From assembly GCA_003215475.1 (NCBI GenBank), contig QCKH01000011.1, forward strand, positions 1 through 52,592: a stretch of DNA of 52,592 nt, written 5' to 3'. Shown piece after piece: positions 1 through 8,409 of this stretch (the stretch's first letter is position 1; each line of letters begins with the position of its first letter). The notes beneath the pieces are model-generated. The model made no database searches, had not been told where the DNA came from, and saw only the letters and a list, made by a program, of their open reading frames with translations. The stretch comes from Prochlorococcus sp. AG-409-L21. GTDB lineage: Bacteria > Cyanobacteriota > Cyanobacteriia > PCC-6307 > Cyanobiaceae. Position numbers and translations under genes: made by a program.

Positions 1-363
1 CAACAATTAATTAGAACAGAGCGGCAGCGTCTTACTCGCAAAACAAAGTCGCCAGCATTGCGATCATGTCCAGAGAGGAGAGGTGTTTGTACAAGGGTTT
101 ATACATCAACCCCTAAGAAACCTAATTCTGCATTGCGCAAAGTAGCTCGTGTCCGTTTGACTTCAGGTTTTGAGGTCACAGCTTATATCCCTGGAATAGG
201 GCATAATCTTCAAGAGCACTCAGTTGTTTTGCTTCGTGGAGGTCGTGTTAAAGATCTTCCAGGAGTGCGTTACCACATAATTAGAGGGACTCTTGATACT
301 GCGGGAGTTAAAGATAGGCGCCAGGCACGCTCTAAATACGGTGCGAAGGCTCCTAAGTCTTAA
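1..363 (+). CDS. rpsL: 30S ribosomal protein S12, 5' end cut by window edge
   Basis: Protein S12 of the small ribosomal subunit, which sits at the decoding centre. The frame is open from base 1 ([10 protein letters not shown]...), so only about four N-terminal residues are missing compared with the usual 123-124 residues. The S12 signatures [11 protein letters not shown] and [13 protein letters not shown] are intact, as is the C-terminal [11 protein letters not shown]. An ATG-less start at base 58 would drop conserved residues, so the gene is read from the window edge. It is the first gene of the str operon; rpsG follows after 43 bases. Confidence 0.97.
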   Translation, partial: QQLIRTERQRLTRKTKSPALRSCPERRGVCTRVYTSTPKKPNSALRKVARVRLTSGFEVTAYIPGIGHNLQEHSVVLLRGGRVKDLPGVRYHIIRGTLDTAGVKDRRQARSKYGAKAPKS

Positions 364-406
364 AACTCTCTACAAAAACTCTTAATTATCACTTGAATTA
401 AATCTT

Positions 407-877
407 ATGTCTAGACGAAACGCAGCAGAAAAAAGACCAGTTTTACCTGACCCGCAATTTAATAATCGTCTTGCAACAATGATGGTTTCAAGACTTATGA
501 AACATGGCAAAAAATCAACAGCTCAGAAAATTTTGTCTCAGGCGTTTGGATTAATAAACGAGAGGACAGGTACTGATCCAATAGAACTATTTGAAACAGC
601 CATAAAAAATGCCACTCCCCTTGTTGAAGTTCGTGCTAGGCGTGTTGGAGGAGCTACATATCAGGTCCCAATGGAAGTCCGCCAAGAAAGAGGGACAGCT
701 ATGGCTCTTAGATGGTTAGTAAATTTCTCCAGAGCAAGAAATGGTCGCAGCATGGCTCACAAGTTGGCTGGGGAGTTGATGGATGCTGCAAATGAAGCAG
801 GGAGTGCAGTTCGTAAACGTGAGGAAACCCATAAAATGGCAGAAGCTAATAAAGCTTTTGCGCATTATAGATATTGA
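407..877 (+). CDS. rpsG: 30S ribosomal protein S7
   Basis: Protein S7 nucleates assembly of the 16S rRNA head domain. The 156 residues match the usual bacterial length, and the sequence shows the family core ([42 protein letters not shown]). ATG start. It lies between rpsL and fusA in the classical str order, so it is almost certainly cotranscribed with them. In other bacteria S7 can repress its own operon; I saw no clear S7-binding mimic in the short rpsL-rpsG gap. Confidence 0.98.
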   Translation: MSRRNAAEKRPVLPDPQFNNRLATMMVSRLMKHGKKSTAQKILSQAFGLINERTGTDPIELFETAIKNATPLVEVRARRVGGATYQVPMEVRQERGTAMALRWLVNFSRARNGRSMAHKLAGELMDAANEAGSAVRKREETHKMAEANKAFAHYRY

Positions 878-971
878 ATTTTTAGATATAACTAAGAAAG
901 ACTTTCACTTTTTACCTGTTGACCTGTAGAGTCACATCCGCTTTTACCCCCTTTTAACCGGAGAGATAACT

Positions 972-3047
972 GTGGCTCGTGCCTTCCCCCTAGAACGTGT
1001 CAGAAATATTGGTATTGCAGCGCATATTGACGCTGGAAAGACCACTACAACTGAGCGTATTCTTTTCTATTCTGGAGTAGTTCACAAAATTGGCGAAGTT
1101 CATGATGGGGCTGCAGTAACTGACTGGATGGCCCAAGAAAGAGAGCGAGGAATAACCATTACTGCAGCTGCTATTTCAACAAGTTGGCAAGATCACAGAA
1201 TTAATATTATTGATACTCCCGGACATGTTGATTTCACTATTGAAGTTGAAAGGTCTATGAGAGTTCTAGATGGTGTGATAGCCGTTTTTTGTGCAGTTGG
1301 GGGCGTTCAACCACAGTCAGAGACGGTTTGGAGGCAAGCCGATAGGTATTCAGTGCCTCGAATGGTGTTTGTAAATAAGATGGATCGCACTGGTGCTGAC
1401 TTTTTAAAAGTTTATGGACAAATCAAAGACCGTCTTAAAGCCAATGCGGCTCCTATTCAATTGCCTATTGGTGCAGAAGGTGACTTAAGTGGGATTATTG
1501 ATTTGGTTGGAAATAAAGCTTATATCTATAAAAATGATCTTGGGACTGATATAGAAGAAACAGAAATTCCAAGTGATATGGCGGAGGCTGCAGCTGAATG
1601 GCGTAGCAAATTAATGGAAACTGTTGCTGAGACTGATGAAGAATTAATTGAGCATTTTCTTGAAAATGGAGAATTGACTACTGATCAACTGAAAAAAGGT
1701 ATTCGGGAGGGGGTTTTAAACCATGGCCTTGTTCCAATGCTTTGTGGTTCTGCTTTTAAAAATAAAGGCGTTCAGCTTGTTCTTGATGCAGTTATTGATT
1801 ATTTACCTGCACCCATAGATGTTCCACCTATACAAGGTGTCTTGCCAAGTGGTAAAGACGATGTTAGGCCCTCTGAAGACAATGCGCCTTTTAGTGCCCT
1901 GGCTTTCAAAGTTATGGCGGACCCTTATGGCAAATTGACCTTTGTAAGAATGTATTCCGGTGTTCTTGAAAAGGGAAGTTATGTTCTCAATTCTACTAAA
2001 GACACTAAAGAAAGAATTTCACGTTTAGTTGTATTGAAGGCTGACGATCGTGAAGAGGTAGATCAGTTGAGAGCTGGAGATTTAGGAGCTGTTCTTGGTC
2101 TGAAAAATACCACTACTGGTGACACCCTTTGCTCTACAGAAGATCCAATTGTTTTAGAAACGCTTTTCATTCCAGAGCCTGTTATTTCAGTCGCTGTAGA
2201 ACCTAAGACTAAAGGAGATATGGAAAAACTATCTAAAGCCCTTATTTCTCTAGCTGAGGAAGACCCAACATTCAGAGTGAGTACAGATCAAGAAACAAAT
2301 CAGACAGTGATTGCTGGCATGGGAGAGTTGCATTTAGAGATTCTCGTTGACAGAATGTTGCGGGAGTTTAAGGTGGAAGCAAATATAGGAGCCCCTCAGG
2401 TTTCTTATAGAGAAACAATTAGATCCAGTTCTAAAGGCGAAGGGAAATATGCTCGTCAAACAGGGGGTAAAGGTCAATATGGCCATGTTGTTATAGAGAT
2501 GGAGCCTGGGGAACCTGGTTCAGGTTTTGAATTTGTTAATAAAATAGTTGGAGGTGTTGTTCCAAAGGAATATATTGGGCCTGCATCAAATGGAATGAAA
2601 GAAACCTGCGAATCTGGTGTTTTGGCTGGATACCCTCTTATTGATGTAAAAGTCACAATGGTAGATGGTTCTTTTCATGATGTTGATTCATCTGAAATGG
2701 CATTTAAGATTGCTGGTTCAATGGCATTTAAAGATGGAGTTAAAAAATGCAATCCCGTTCTTCTGGAACCAATGATGAAAGTGGAAGTTGAGGCTCCTGA
2801 GGATTTCTTAGGATCTATTATTGGAGACCTTTCCTCGCGTCGAGGCCAGGTTGAAGGGCAGTCTATTGACGATGGAGTTTCAAAGGTTCAATCAAAAGTT
2901 CCTTTAGCTGAAATGTTCGGTTACGCCACTCAACTTCGATCTATGACTCAAGGTCGAGGTATATTCTCAATGGAGTTCAGCAAATATGAGGAAGTTCCTC
3001 GCAATGTTGCTGAAGCAATCATCTCTAAGAATCAGGGCAATTCCTGA
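972..3047 (+). CDS. fusA: Translation elongation factor G
   Basis: GTPase that moves tRNAs and mRNA through the ribosome after peptide transfer and helps recycle ribosomes. At 691 residues it is full length. The G domain shows AHIDAGKTT at residues 17-25, DTPGH at 81-85 and NKMD at 135-138, followed by EF-G domains II-V. GTG start with a GGAG-type ribosome binding site just upstream. Cys107 (in VFCAVGGV) and Cys258 (PMLCGSAF) may correspond to the redox-sensitive cysteine pair reported for Synechocystis EF-G; that mapping is inference. Third gene of the str operon. Confidence 0.98.
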   Translation: MARAFPLERVRNIGIAAHIDAGKTTTTERILFYSGVVHKIGEVHDGAAVTDWMAQERERGITITAAAISTSWQDHRINIIDTPGHVDFTIEVERSMRVLDGVIAVFCAVGGVQPQSETVWRQADRYSVPRMVFVNKMDRTGADFLKVYGQIKDRLKANAAPIQLPIGAEGDLSGIIDLVGNKAYIYKNDLGTDIEETEIPSDMAEAAAEWRSKLMETVAETDEELIEHFLENGELTTDQLKKGIREGVLNHGLVPMLCGSAFKNKGVQLVLDAVIDYLPAPIDVPPIQGVLPSGKDDVRPSEDNAPFSALAFKVMADPYGKLTFVRMYSGVLEKGSYVLNSTKDTKERISRLVVLKADDREEVDQLRAGDLGAVLGLKNTTTGDTLCSTEDPIVLETLFIPEPVISVAVEPKTKGDMEKLSKALISLAEEDPTFRVSTDQETNQTVIAGMGELHLEILVDRMLREFKVEANIGAPQVSYRETIRSSSKGEGKYARQTGGKGQYGHVVIEMEPGEPGSGFEFVNKIVGGVVPKEYIGPASNGMKETCESGVLAGYPLIDVKVTMVDGSFHDVDSSEMAFKIAGSMAFKDGVKKCNPVLLEPMMKVEVEAPEDFLGSIIGDLSSRRGQVEGQSIDDGVSKVQSKVPLAEMFGYATQLRSMTQGRGIFSMEFSKYEEVPRNVAEAIISKNQGNS

Positions 3048-3093
3048 TATCTTCATCATCAATCGTTTATTATTAACCTGATTCTTTAAAAAA

Positions 3094-4287
3094 ATGGCAA
3101 GAGAGAAGTTCGAAAGAAACAAGCCTCACGTCAACATTGGCACAATCGGTCATGTTGATCATGGCAAAACTACGCTCACTGCAGCTATCACGAATGTGTT
3201 AGCTAAAAAAGGGCAGGCTGAAGCCCAAGACTATGGCGACATAGATGGTGCGCCTGAAGAAAGAGAGCGTGGCATCACAATTAATACAGCTCATGTTGAG
3301 TATGAGACTGAGGGCAGACACTATGCTCATGTGGATTGCCCAGGCCATGCTGATTATGTGAAAAATATGATCACAGGTGCTGCACAAATGGATGGTGCAA
3401 TTTTGGTTTGTGCTGCTACTGATGGACCAATGGCACAGACCAAAGAGCATATTCTTCTAGCTAAACAAGTGGGAGTTCCTGCTCTTGTTGTTGCATTAAA
3501 TAAATGTGACATGGTAGATGATCCCGAGATCATTGAACTTGTTGAGATGGAAATTGGAGAACTCCTTGAGGGTTATGGTTTTAATGATGTACCAATAGTT
3601 CAAGTTTCAGGCTTGAAGGCTCTTGAAGGAGAAGCAGAGTGGGAAAGTAAAGTTGAAGAACTTATGAAGGCGGTTGATAGTTCTATCCCAGAGCCTGAGA
3701 GGGAAATTGATAAGCCTTTCTTAATGGCTGTAGAAGATGTTTTTTCAATTACTGGTAGAGGTACTGTTGCAACAGGAAGAATTGAAAGGGGTAAAGTAAC
3801 TGTAGGGGAGGAAGTTGAAATAGTTGGCATTCGTGATACCCGACTTACAACTGTTACTGGAGTTGAGATGTTTAGGAAACTTCTTGATGAAGGTATGGCC
3901 GGGGATAATGTAGGTTTGTTACTTCGAGGAATTCAAAAAGAAGATATTGAGCGAGGAATGGTTTTAGTAAAGAAAGGATCTATTACACCTCATACACAGT
4001 TTGAAGGACAAGTTTATGTTCTCAAAAAAGAAGAAGGAGGAAGACATACTCCTTTCTTCGCAGGTTATAGACCTCAGTTTTATATTCGTACCACAGATGT
4101 AACTGGACAAATCACTGCTTTTACTGCTGAGGATGGAAGCAATGTTGAAATGGTTATGCCTGGGGACAACATTAAAATGACAGGCGAACTTATTTGTCCT
4201 GTTGCAATTGAGCAGGGTATGAGATTTGCTATTCGTGAAGGAGGAAGAACAATTGGGGCAGGGGTAGTTTCTAAGATAATTAAATAA
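3094..4287 (+). CDS. tuf: Translation elongation factor Tu
   Basis: GTPase that delivers aminoacyl-tRNA to the ribosomal A site. Motifs are GHVDHGKT at residues 19-26, DCPGH at 81-85 and NKCD at 136-139, then the two beta-barrel domains. The 397 residues are about two fewer than many cyanobacterial EF-Tu proteins, with the shortening near residue 183 in a known variable loop. It is 46 bases after fusA. A 10-bp perfect hairpin begins 7 bases after the stop, which may mark partial termination or an RNA processing point before rpsJ. Confidence 0.98.
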   Translation: MAREKFERNKPHVNIGTIGHVDHGKTTLTAAITNVLAKKGQAEAQDYGDIDGAPEERERGITINTAHVEYETEGRHYAHVDCPGHADYVKNMITGAAQMDGAILVCAATDGPMAQTKEHILLAKQVGVPALVVALNKCDMVDDPEIIELVEMEIGELLEGYGFNDVPIVQVSGLKALEGEAEWESKVEELMKAVDSSIPEPEREIDKPFLMAVEDVFSITGRGTVATGRIERGKVTVGEEVEIVGIRDTRLTTVTGVEMFRKLLDEGMAGDNVGLLLRGIQKEDIERGMVLVKKGSITPHTQFEGQVYVLKKEEGGRHTPFFAGYRPQFYIRTTDVTGQITAFTAEDGSNVEMVMPGDNIKMTGELICPVAIEQGMRFAIREGGRTIGAGVVSKIIK

Positions 4288-4294
4288 GTTCTAA

Positions 4295-4322
4295 TGATGG
4301 CTAGTTTTGAATCTAGCCATCA
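4295..4322 (+). terminator. Hairpin after tuf, possible attenuator or processing site
   Basis: Perfect inverted repeat: TGATGGCTAG at 4295-4304 and CTAGCCATCA at 4313-4322, with an 8-base loop. It starts 7 bases after the tuf stop codon. No run of T follows, so a strong Rho-independent terminator is unlikely. A partial terminator, a 3'-end stabiliser or an RNase E processing site between tuf and rpsJ fits better. Confidence 0.5.
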
Positions 4323-4430
4323 AGTAGATTATTAAATACAGCTTTGTTCCTCTGAAGCTATTTGAACCTTGAAAATTGATTTTCATTTTCTCTTTAACCA
4401 TTTAATTGGTAACTAATCGCTTTCACTCTT

Positions 4431-4751
4431 ATGTCAACGGCTATAGCTCAGCAAAAAATAAGGATTCGCCTCAAAGCTTTTGATAGGCGTATGTTAGACC
4501 TGTCATGTGAAAAAATCATTGAAACTGCTGATAACACAGCAGCAACAGCAATAGGTCCTATTCCTCTTCCAACTAAGAGGAAAATTTATTGTGTATTAAG
4601 GTCTCCTCATGTGGATAAGGATTCCAGAGAACATTTTGAAACGCGTACTCATAGGAGAATTATTGATATATATAACCCCTCTGCAAAAACAATAGATGCT
4701 CTCATGAAGCTTGATTTACCGAGCGGAGTTGATATTGAAGTTAAGCTTTGA
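4431..4751 (+). CDS. rpsJ: 30S ribosomal protein S10
   Basis: Protein S10 of the small subunit, which in other bacteria also acts with NusB in transcription antitermination. Length is 106 residues, standard for the family. Typical motifs are [14 protein letters not shown] near the N-terminus, [29 protein letters not shown] in the middle and [10 protein letters not shown] at the end. In cyanobacteria rpsJ commonly follows tuf rather than opening the S10 operon, as here. The 143-base gap after tuf, containing a hairpin, leaves room for its own promoter. Confidence 0.97.
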   Translation: MSTAIAQQKIRIRLKAFDRRMLDLSCEKIIETADNTAATAIGPIPLPTKRKIYCVLRSPHVDKDSREHFETRTHRRIIDIYNPSAKTIDALMKLDLPSGVDIEVKL

Positions 4752-4815
4752 TGTTGAGAACACATCAATAACTGCAAGATTTAAGTAGTATCTATATGTG
4801 TTTGGGAGGATTCCC

Positions 4816-5478
4816 GTGACCGATATATCTGTCAGGGAGTTACCTCTGTTCCTCCTCCCAGATGTTGTCTTATTTCCTCAGGAGTTACTTCCGCTTCATA
4901 TCTTTGAATCAAGGTATCGAATAATGTTGCAAACGGTTTTAGAAGCCGATAGCCTTTTTGGTGTTGTACGTACAAATCCTGCTACTAAAGAGATTTCAGA
5001 TGTAGGTTGTTGTGCACAGATAATCAAACATCAGACTTCTGAAGATGGTCGTAGCAATTTAGTTACACTTGGTCAACAACGTTTCCGGATTCTTGAGATT
5101 GTTAGAGAAGCTCCTTTTCATACTGCAATGGTTAGCTGGATAGATGATGATCTAACAGATAACCCAGAAGAGTTAGTCACTCTTGCTGATTCTGTATTAA
5201 TTGCTTTAAAAGATGTTGTCTCCTTAACAGGAAAGTTAACTGATTCAGAAAGAACTTTGCCAGAAGGTTTACCTAAGATTCCAAGAGAGTTGTCCTTTTG
5301 GATAGCATCACATTTGGGAGGACCAGTGGCGGAAGAACAGCAAAATTTATTGGAAATGCTCGATACAAAGGAAAGGTTAAAACGTGAATATCATATGCTG
5401 GATCATACTCGTAAGCAATTAGCTGCAAGAACAGCATTGAAAGAAACTTTGTCTAATGCTGATAAGAAGAATAATTGA
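4816..5478 (+). CDS. Stand-alone Lon N-terminal (LON substrate-binding) domain protein
   Basis: About 220 residues resembling the PUA-like N-terminal substrate-binding domain of Lon protease (LPLFLLPDVVLFPQELLPLHIFE, then FESRYRIML). There is no AAA+ or protease domain, so it is not a protease itself; a protein-binding or quality-control role is inference. GTG at 4816 is preferred because GGGAGGA lies 5 bases upstream; an in-frame GTG at 4798 has no such site. The C-terminal 50 residues look helical and charged. Its TGA overlaps the ATG of the next gene by one base, so the two are likely translated together. Homologues commonly follow rpsJ in cyanobacteria. Confidence 0.85.
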   Translation: MTDISVRELPLFLLPDVVLFPQELLPLHIFESRYRIMLQTVLEADSLFGVVRTNPATKEISDVGCCAQIIKHQTSEDGRSNLVTLGQQRFRILEIVREAPFHTAMVSWIDDDLTDNPEELVTLADSVLIALKDVVSLTGKLTDSERTLPEGLPKIPRELSFWIASHLGGPVAEEQQNLLEMLDTKERLKREYHMLDHTRKQLAARTALKETLSNADKKNN

Positions 5479-6395
5479 TGATATTTTTTATAAATTTAAT
5501 CCTATTTCTTTTACTTTTTCTATGGTTATTTAAAAATAGAAAGTATCAATCTTCTAGAAGCGTTTCTTCTTCTTACGATGACTGGACTAAAGATCAATTA
5601 TTAGAGCGATTATGGGGTGAACATATTCACCTTGGTTATTATTCAAATCCTAAAGAAAAGAAAGATTTTCGACAAGCAAAAGTGGATTTTGTTCATAACT
5701 TAGTTCATTGGAGTGGTATGGATAAGCTTCCAAAAGGGTCACGAATTATTGATATTGGCTGTGGTATTGGAGGTAGTTCAAGAATATTGGCTAAGGATTA
5801 TGGTTTCGATGTATTGGGAATAACAATTAGTGCTGAACAGGTGAAACGAGCAATTCAATTAACTCCAAGTAATCTTGCATGTAGATATGAAGTAATGAAT
5901 GCATTAGATTTGAAATTTAAAGATGGTAGCTTTGATGGAGTATGGAGTGTGGAGGCTGGACCTCATATCTTAGAAAAACAACTCTATGCTGATCAAATGC
6001 TTAGAGTGTTGAGACCAGGAGGAGTGTTAGCTATAGCTGATTGGAATAGAAGAGATTACAAATTTGGTGAATATAATTTTCTAGAGAAAATAATTATGAA
6101 ACAACTTTTAGATCAATGGTCTCATCCGGAATTTGCTAGTATTGAAGGCTTTCAGGAAAATTTACTAAATAGTAACTATTGTGGCGGAAGAGTAGATATT
6201 AATGATTGGACAAAATTTACTTTACCTTCTTGGAATGAATCTATATTAGAAGGTATACGTAGACCAAATATATTGTTTGAATTAGGGCCAAAATCCTTTT
6301 TAAATGGTATCAGGGAAATACCTACTATCCTTTTAATGAGATGGGCATTTGGTTCTGGACTTATGCGATTTGGAGTGTTTCGTTCTAGAGGTTAA
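5478..6395 (+). CDS. MPBQ/MSBQ methyltransferase (plastoquinone/tocopherol pathway)
   Basis: SAM-dependent methyltransferase closely resembling Synechocystis Sll0418, which methylates 2-methyl-6-phytyl- and 2-methyl-6-solanesyl-benzoquinol on the way to tocopherol and plastoquinone. Residues 2-18 form one hydrophobic membrane anchor, and the SAM-binding motif IIDIGCGIGGSSR is at about 90-102. Family stretches include YQSS at 23-26, GEHIHLGYY at 47-55, VWSVEAGPH and QLLDQWSHPEFASIEGF; the C-terminal PTILLMRWAFGSGL also matches. About 305 residues from ATG 5478; TTG at 5475 is an alternative. It overlaps the Lon-domain gene by one base and converges on pheA with an 11-base overlap. Confidence 0.88.
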   Translation: MIFFINLILFLLLFLWLFKNRKYQSSRSVSSSYDDWTKDQLLERLWGEHIHLGYYSNPKEKKDFRQAKVDFVHNLVHWSGMDKLPKGSRIIDIGCGIGGSSRILAKDYGFDVLGITISAEQVKRAIQLTPSNLACRYEVMNALDLKFKDGSFDGVWSVEAGPHILEKQLYADQMLRVLRPGGVLAIADWNRRDYKFGEYNFLEKIIMKQLLDQWSHPEFASIEGFQENLLNSNYCGGRVDINDWTKFTLPSWNESILEGIRRPNILFELGPKSFLNGIREIPTILLMRWAFGSGLMRFGVFRSRG

Positions 6396-7239
6396 ATTCA
6401 CCTTCTTTGACCTGATTATTTTTGTAAGAACCAAAATATACAATATTTTCACAAAGAGGTTCTAATAGTTCTTTCAGATTATGTTGGATACTATTGGAAT
6501 CAACATTTAATTCAATATCTACAAAAAAGATATATTCGCCAAGTTCCCTTTTGGAAGGTCTTGATTCAATTCGACTCATATTTAGACCTAGCTTCGCTAT
6601 GCATTGAAGTGCTTTTAATAATGCCCCAGGTGTGTTTGCATGAAGCGAAAAAGCAAAACTTGCAAGATCACCCTCTTGATTGTCTTCTCGATCAGTAAGT
6701 AATACAAACCTAGTGCAATTACCTATAACGTCATTAATAGGATAAGCAATTTGCTTTACTCCTTTAATTTCTGCAGATGATTTTGATGCTATCGCTGCAC
6801 GAAATTTGCTACCTTTTACCATTCTGACTGCTTCTGAGGTTGAATTGGTTGGAAGCTGCAAAGCATTAGGAAGATTTTGATTAAGCCATTCAGTGCATTG
6901 AGCAAGAGCTTGAGGATGAGACAATACTTCGGAAATGTCATTGATAGAACCACTGCCAATCAATGCATGGCGAATTGGTAAAACGACAGCTCTTTTAATG
7001 AATAAACCAGGATAAGCCCACAATGAATCTAGGGTTGTTGTTACTCCTCCTTCTACAGAATTTTCGATTGGTACTACAGCAGCTTCACAATCTTTATTGG
7101 CAAGATGTTCAACTACTGATTTAAGCCCTGTACAAGGTACAAAGACTGGCTGTGAAAGGCTTTCTAGCTTTGCTAAAGCACAAGCTGCTTGCTCAGCATA
7201 GGTTCCTTTAGGTCCGAGATAGGCCACTTGAGTTGGCAT
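6385..7239 (-). CDS. pheA: Prephenate dehydratase
   Basis: Converts prephenate to phenylpyruvate in phenylalanine synthesis. The N-terminal catalytic domain opens with VAYLGPKGTYAEQAA and includes PIENSVEGGV and the catalytic TRF triplet at residues 176-178. Residues from about 190 form an ACT regulatory domain with the ESRPSK motif, expected to bind phenylalanine for feedback control. There is no chorismate mutase domain, so it is the monofunctional type. ATG 7239 is preferred to TTG 7245. The 3' end overlaps the methyltransferase gene by 11 bases, and the 5' end faces the DUF1997 gene. Confidence 0.95.
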   Translation of the reverse strand: MPTQVAYLGPKGTYAEQAACALAKLESLSQPVFVPCTGLKSVVEHLANKDCEAAVVPIENSVEGGVTTTLDSLWAYPGLFIKRAVVLPIRHALIGSGSINDISEVLSHPQALAQCTEWLNQNLPNALQLPTNSTSEAVRMVKGSKFRAAIASKSSAEIKGVKQIAYPINDVIGNCTRFVLLTDREDNQEGDLASFAFSLHANTPGALLKALQCIAKLGLNMSRIESRPSKRELGEYIFFVDIELNVDSNSIQHNLKELLEPLCENIVYFGSYKNNQVKEGEFNL

Positions 7240-7273
7240 TAGCAAAAAAAAGAGTGCAAGTGTCGATAGTATT

Positions 7274-7810
7274 GTGTCGCGTCAGTTGCCAATTATGTCT
7301 CTGGCTTTCAATGCTCGACAGGAAATTAATTTAACTGTCAAAAATAATATTCAGCGACTTCCTGATTATCTCCTACAGCAGGAAAGAGTTGTAGGGGCGA
7401 TGCTGGATCCCAAAAAGCTTGTTGCGTTAGGGCAGGGTGATTTTCGTTATACAGTAACAAGTTTTAAGGTCTTTCAATTAGAAGTGAATCCAGTGGTTTC
7501 AATAAGGGTTGTTAATAGTGAGGGAAGAAAACTTCAAATGCATGCAACTGATAGTGAATTGGATGGTCTTGGCTTGGTGGATGATTTTGAGTTAATGCTT
7601 GATGCAACTTTAATTGCAACTGAGAAAGGATTGTCAGGCGAGGCTTTTTTGGCAGTTAGTGTTAGTCAACCCCCTTTGTTGAAATTAATACCTCCGAAAT
7701 TACTTGAATCAACAGGGCACTCAATCTTGAATGGCATTTTGCTAGGTATTAAGGCACGTGTTGGTCAACAGTTGATTCAAGACTTTTCGCTGTGGTGTGA
7801 AGAGGACTGA
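7274..7810 (+). CDS. DUF1997 family protein
   Basis: About 178 residues from GTG 7274, or 171 from ATG 7295; the latter (MSLAFNARQEI) looks more like the family's usual beginning. I see no ribosome binding site that decides between them. The pattern LDPKKLVALGQGDFRYTV followed by VNPVVSIRV fits DUF1997, a family of cyanobacteria and chloroplasts with no established biochemical role. It has no membrane segment and no cysteine or histidine cluster. The fold is probably a lipid-binding or START-like beta-rich domain, but that is inference. It is divergent from pheA with a very short shared promoter region. Confidence 0.8.
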   Translation: MSRQLPIMSLAFNARQEINLTVKNNIQRLPDYLLQQERVVGAMLDPKKLVALGQGDFRYTVTSFKVFQLEVNPVVSIRVVNSEGRKLQMHATDSELDGLGLVDDFELMLDATLIATEKGLSGEAFLAVSVSQPPLLKLIPPKLLESTGHSILNGILLGIKARVGQQLIQDFSLWCEED

Positions 7811-7830
7811 ACTTGTAGAACACTTATTTC

Positions 7831-8403
7831 TTATTTGATTTTCGAGAGGAATGTTTGCCTATGAAGCTTGGTGGCCCCTGATTTTATTAATTCTTTTCGA
7901 TGACAGACCGTCCCATATCCAACATTTTTCTCTAAACCATAAGCAGGGTAATTTCCTGCAAGTTTTTGTATAAGTTTATCTCTAGCAACTTTTGCCAAAA
8001 TACTGGCTGCTGCAATGGCCAGTGATTTGTCCTCCCCTTTGACTATTGTCTTTTGATCACCTTCCCAAAGCCTTAAAGGAAGGCAACCATCAATAAGAAG
8101 GAGATCAGGGGTTGTGGATAGTCGGTGAATGGCTCTCATCATTGCTTTCTCTGTAGCCTTACGGATGCCAAGCAAATCTATTTCGCGTGCAGAAGCTTGA
8201 CCGATTGACCAACAATTGGAGAATTTGTGGATTATTGGTATTAAAGAAGCCCTTTTCTTCTTAGATAATTTCTTGCTATCTTTTACACCAGCAGCTATTA
8301 GTTGATTTTCTGACTGACTATTCAAAATAACTGCTCCTGCAAAAACCGGACCAAACAAGGCGCCTTTTCCTACTTCATCAAGTCCTGCTATTGTTATGCT
8401 CAC
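7831..8403 (-). CDS. rnhB: Ribonuclease HII
   Basis: Endonuclease that removes ribonucleotides and RNA primers from RNA:DNA hybrids. Asp9 and Glu10 sit in the signature AGLDEVGKGALFGPV, VKDSKKLS follows, and the later LLIDGCLPL carries the next acidic residue. The length of 190 residues is normal. GTG start at 8403, six bases after the rne stop on the same strand, so it is probably cotranscribed with rne. The usual DEAGRG signature reads DEVGKG here, a conservative change. Confidence 0.95.
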   Translation of the reverse strand: MSITIAGLDEVGKGALFGPVFAGAVILNSQSENQLIAAGVKDSKKLSKKKRASLIPIIHKFSNCWSIGQASAREIDLLGIRKATEKAMMRAIHRLSTTPDLLLIDGCLPLRLWEGDQKTIVKGEDKSLAIAAASILAKVARDKLIQKLAGNYPAYGLEKNVGYGTVCHRKELIKSGATKLHRQTFLSKIK

Positions 8404-8409
8404 TTCAAT

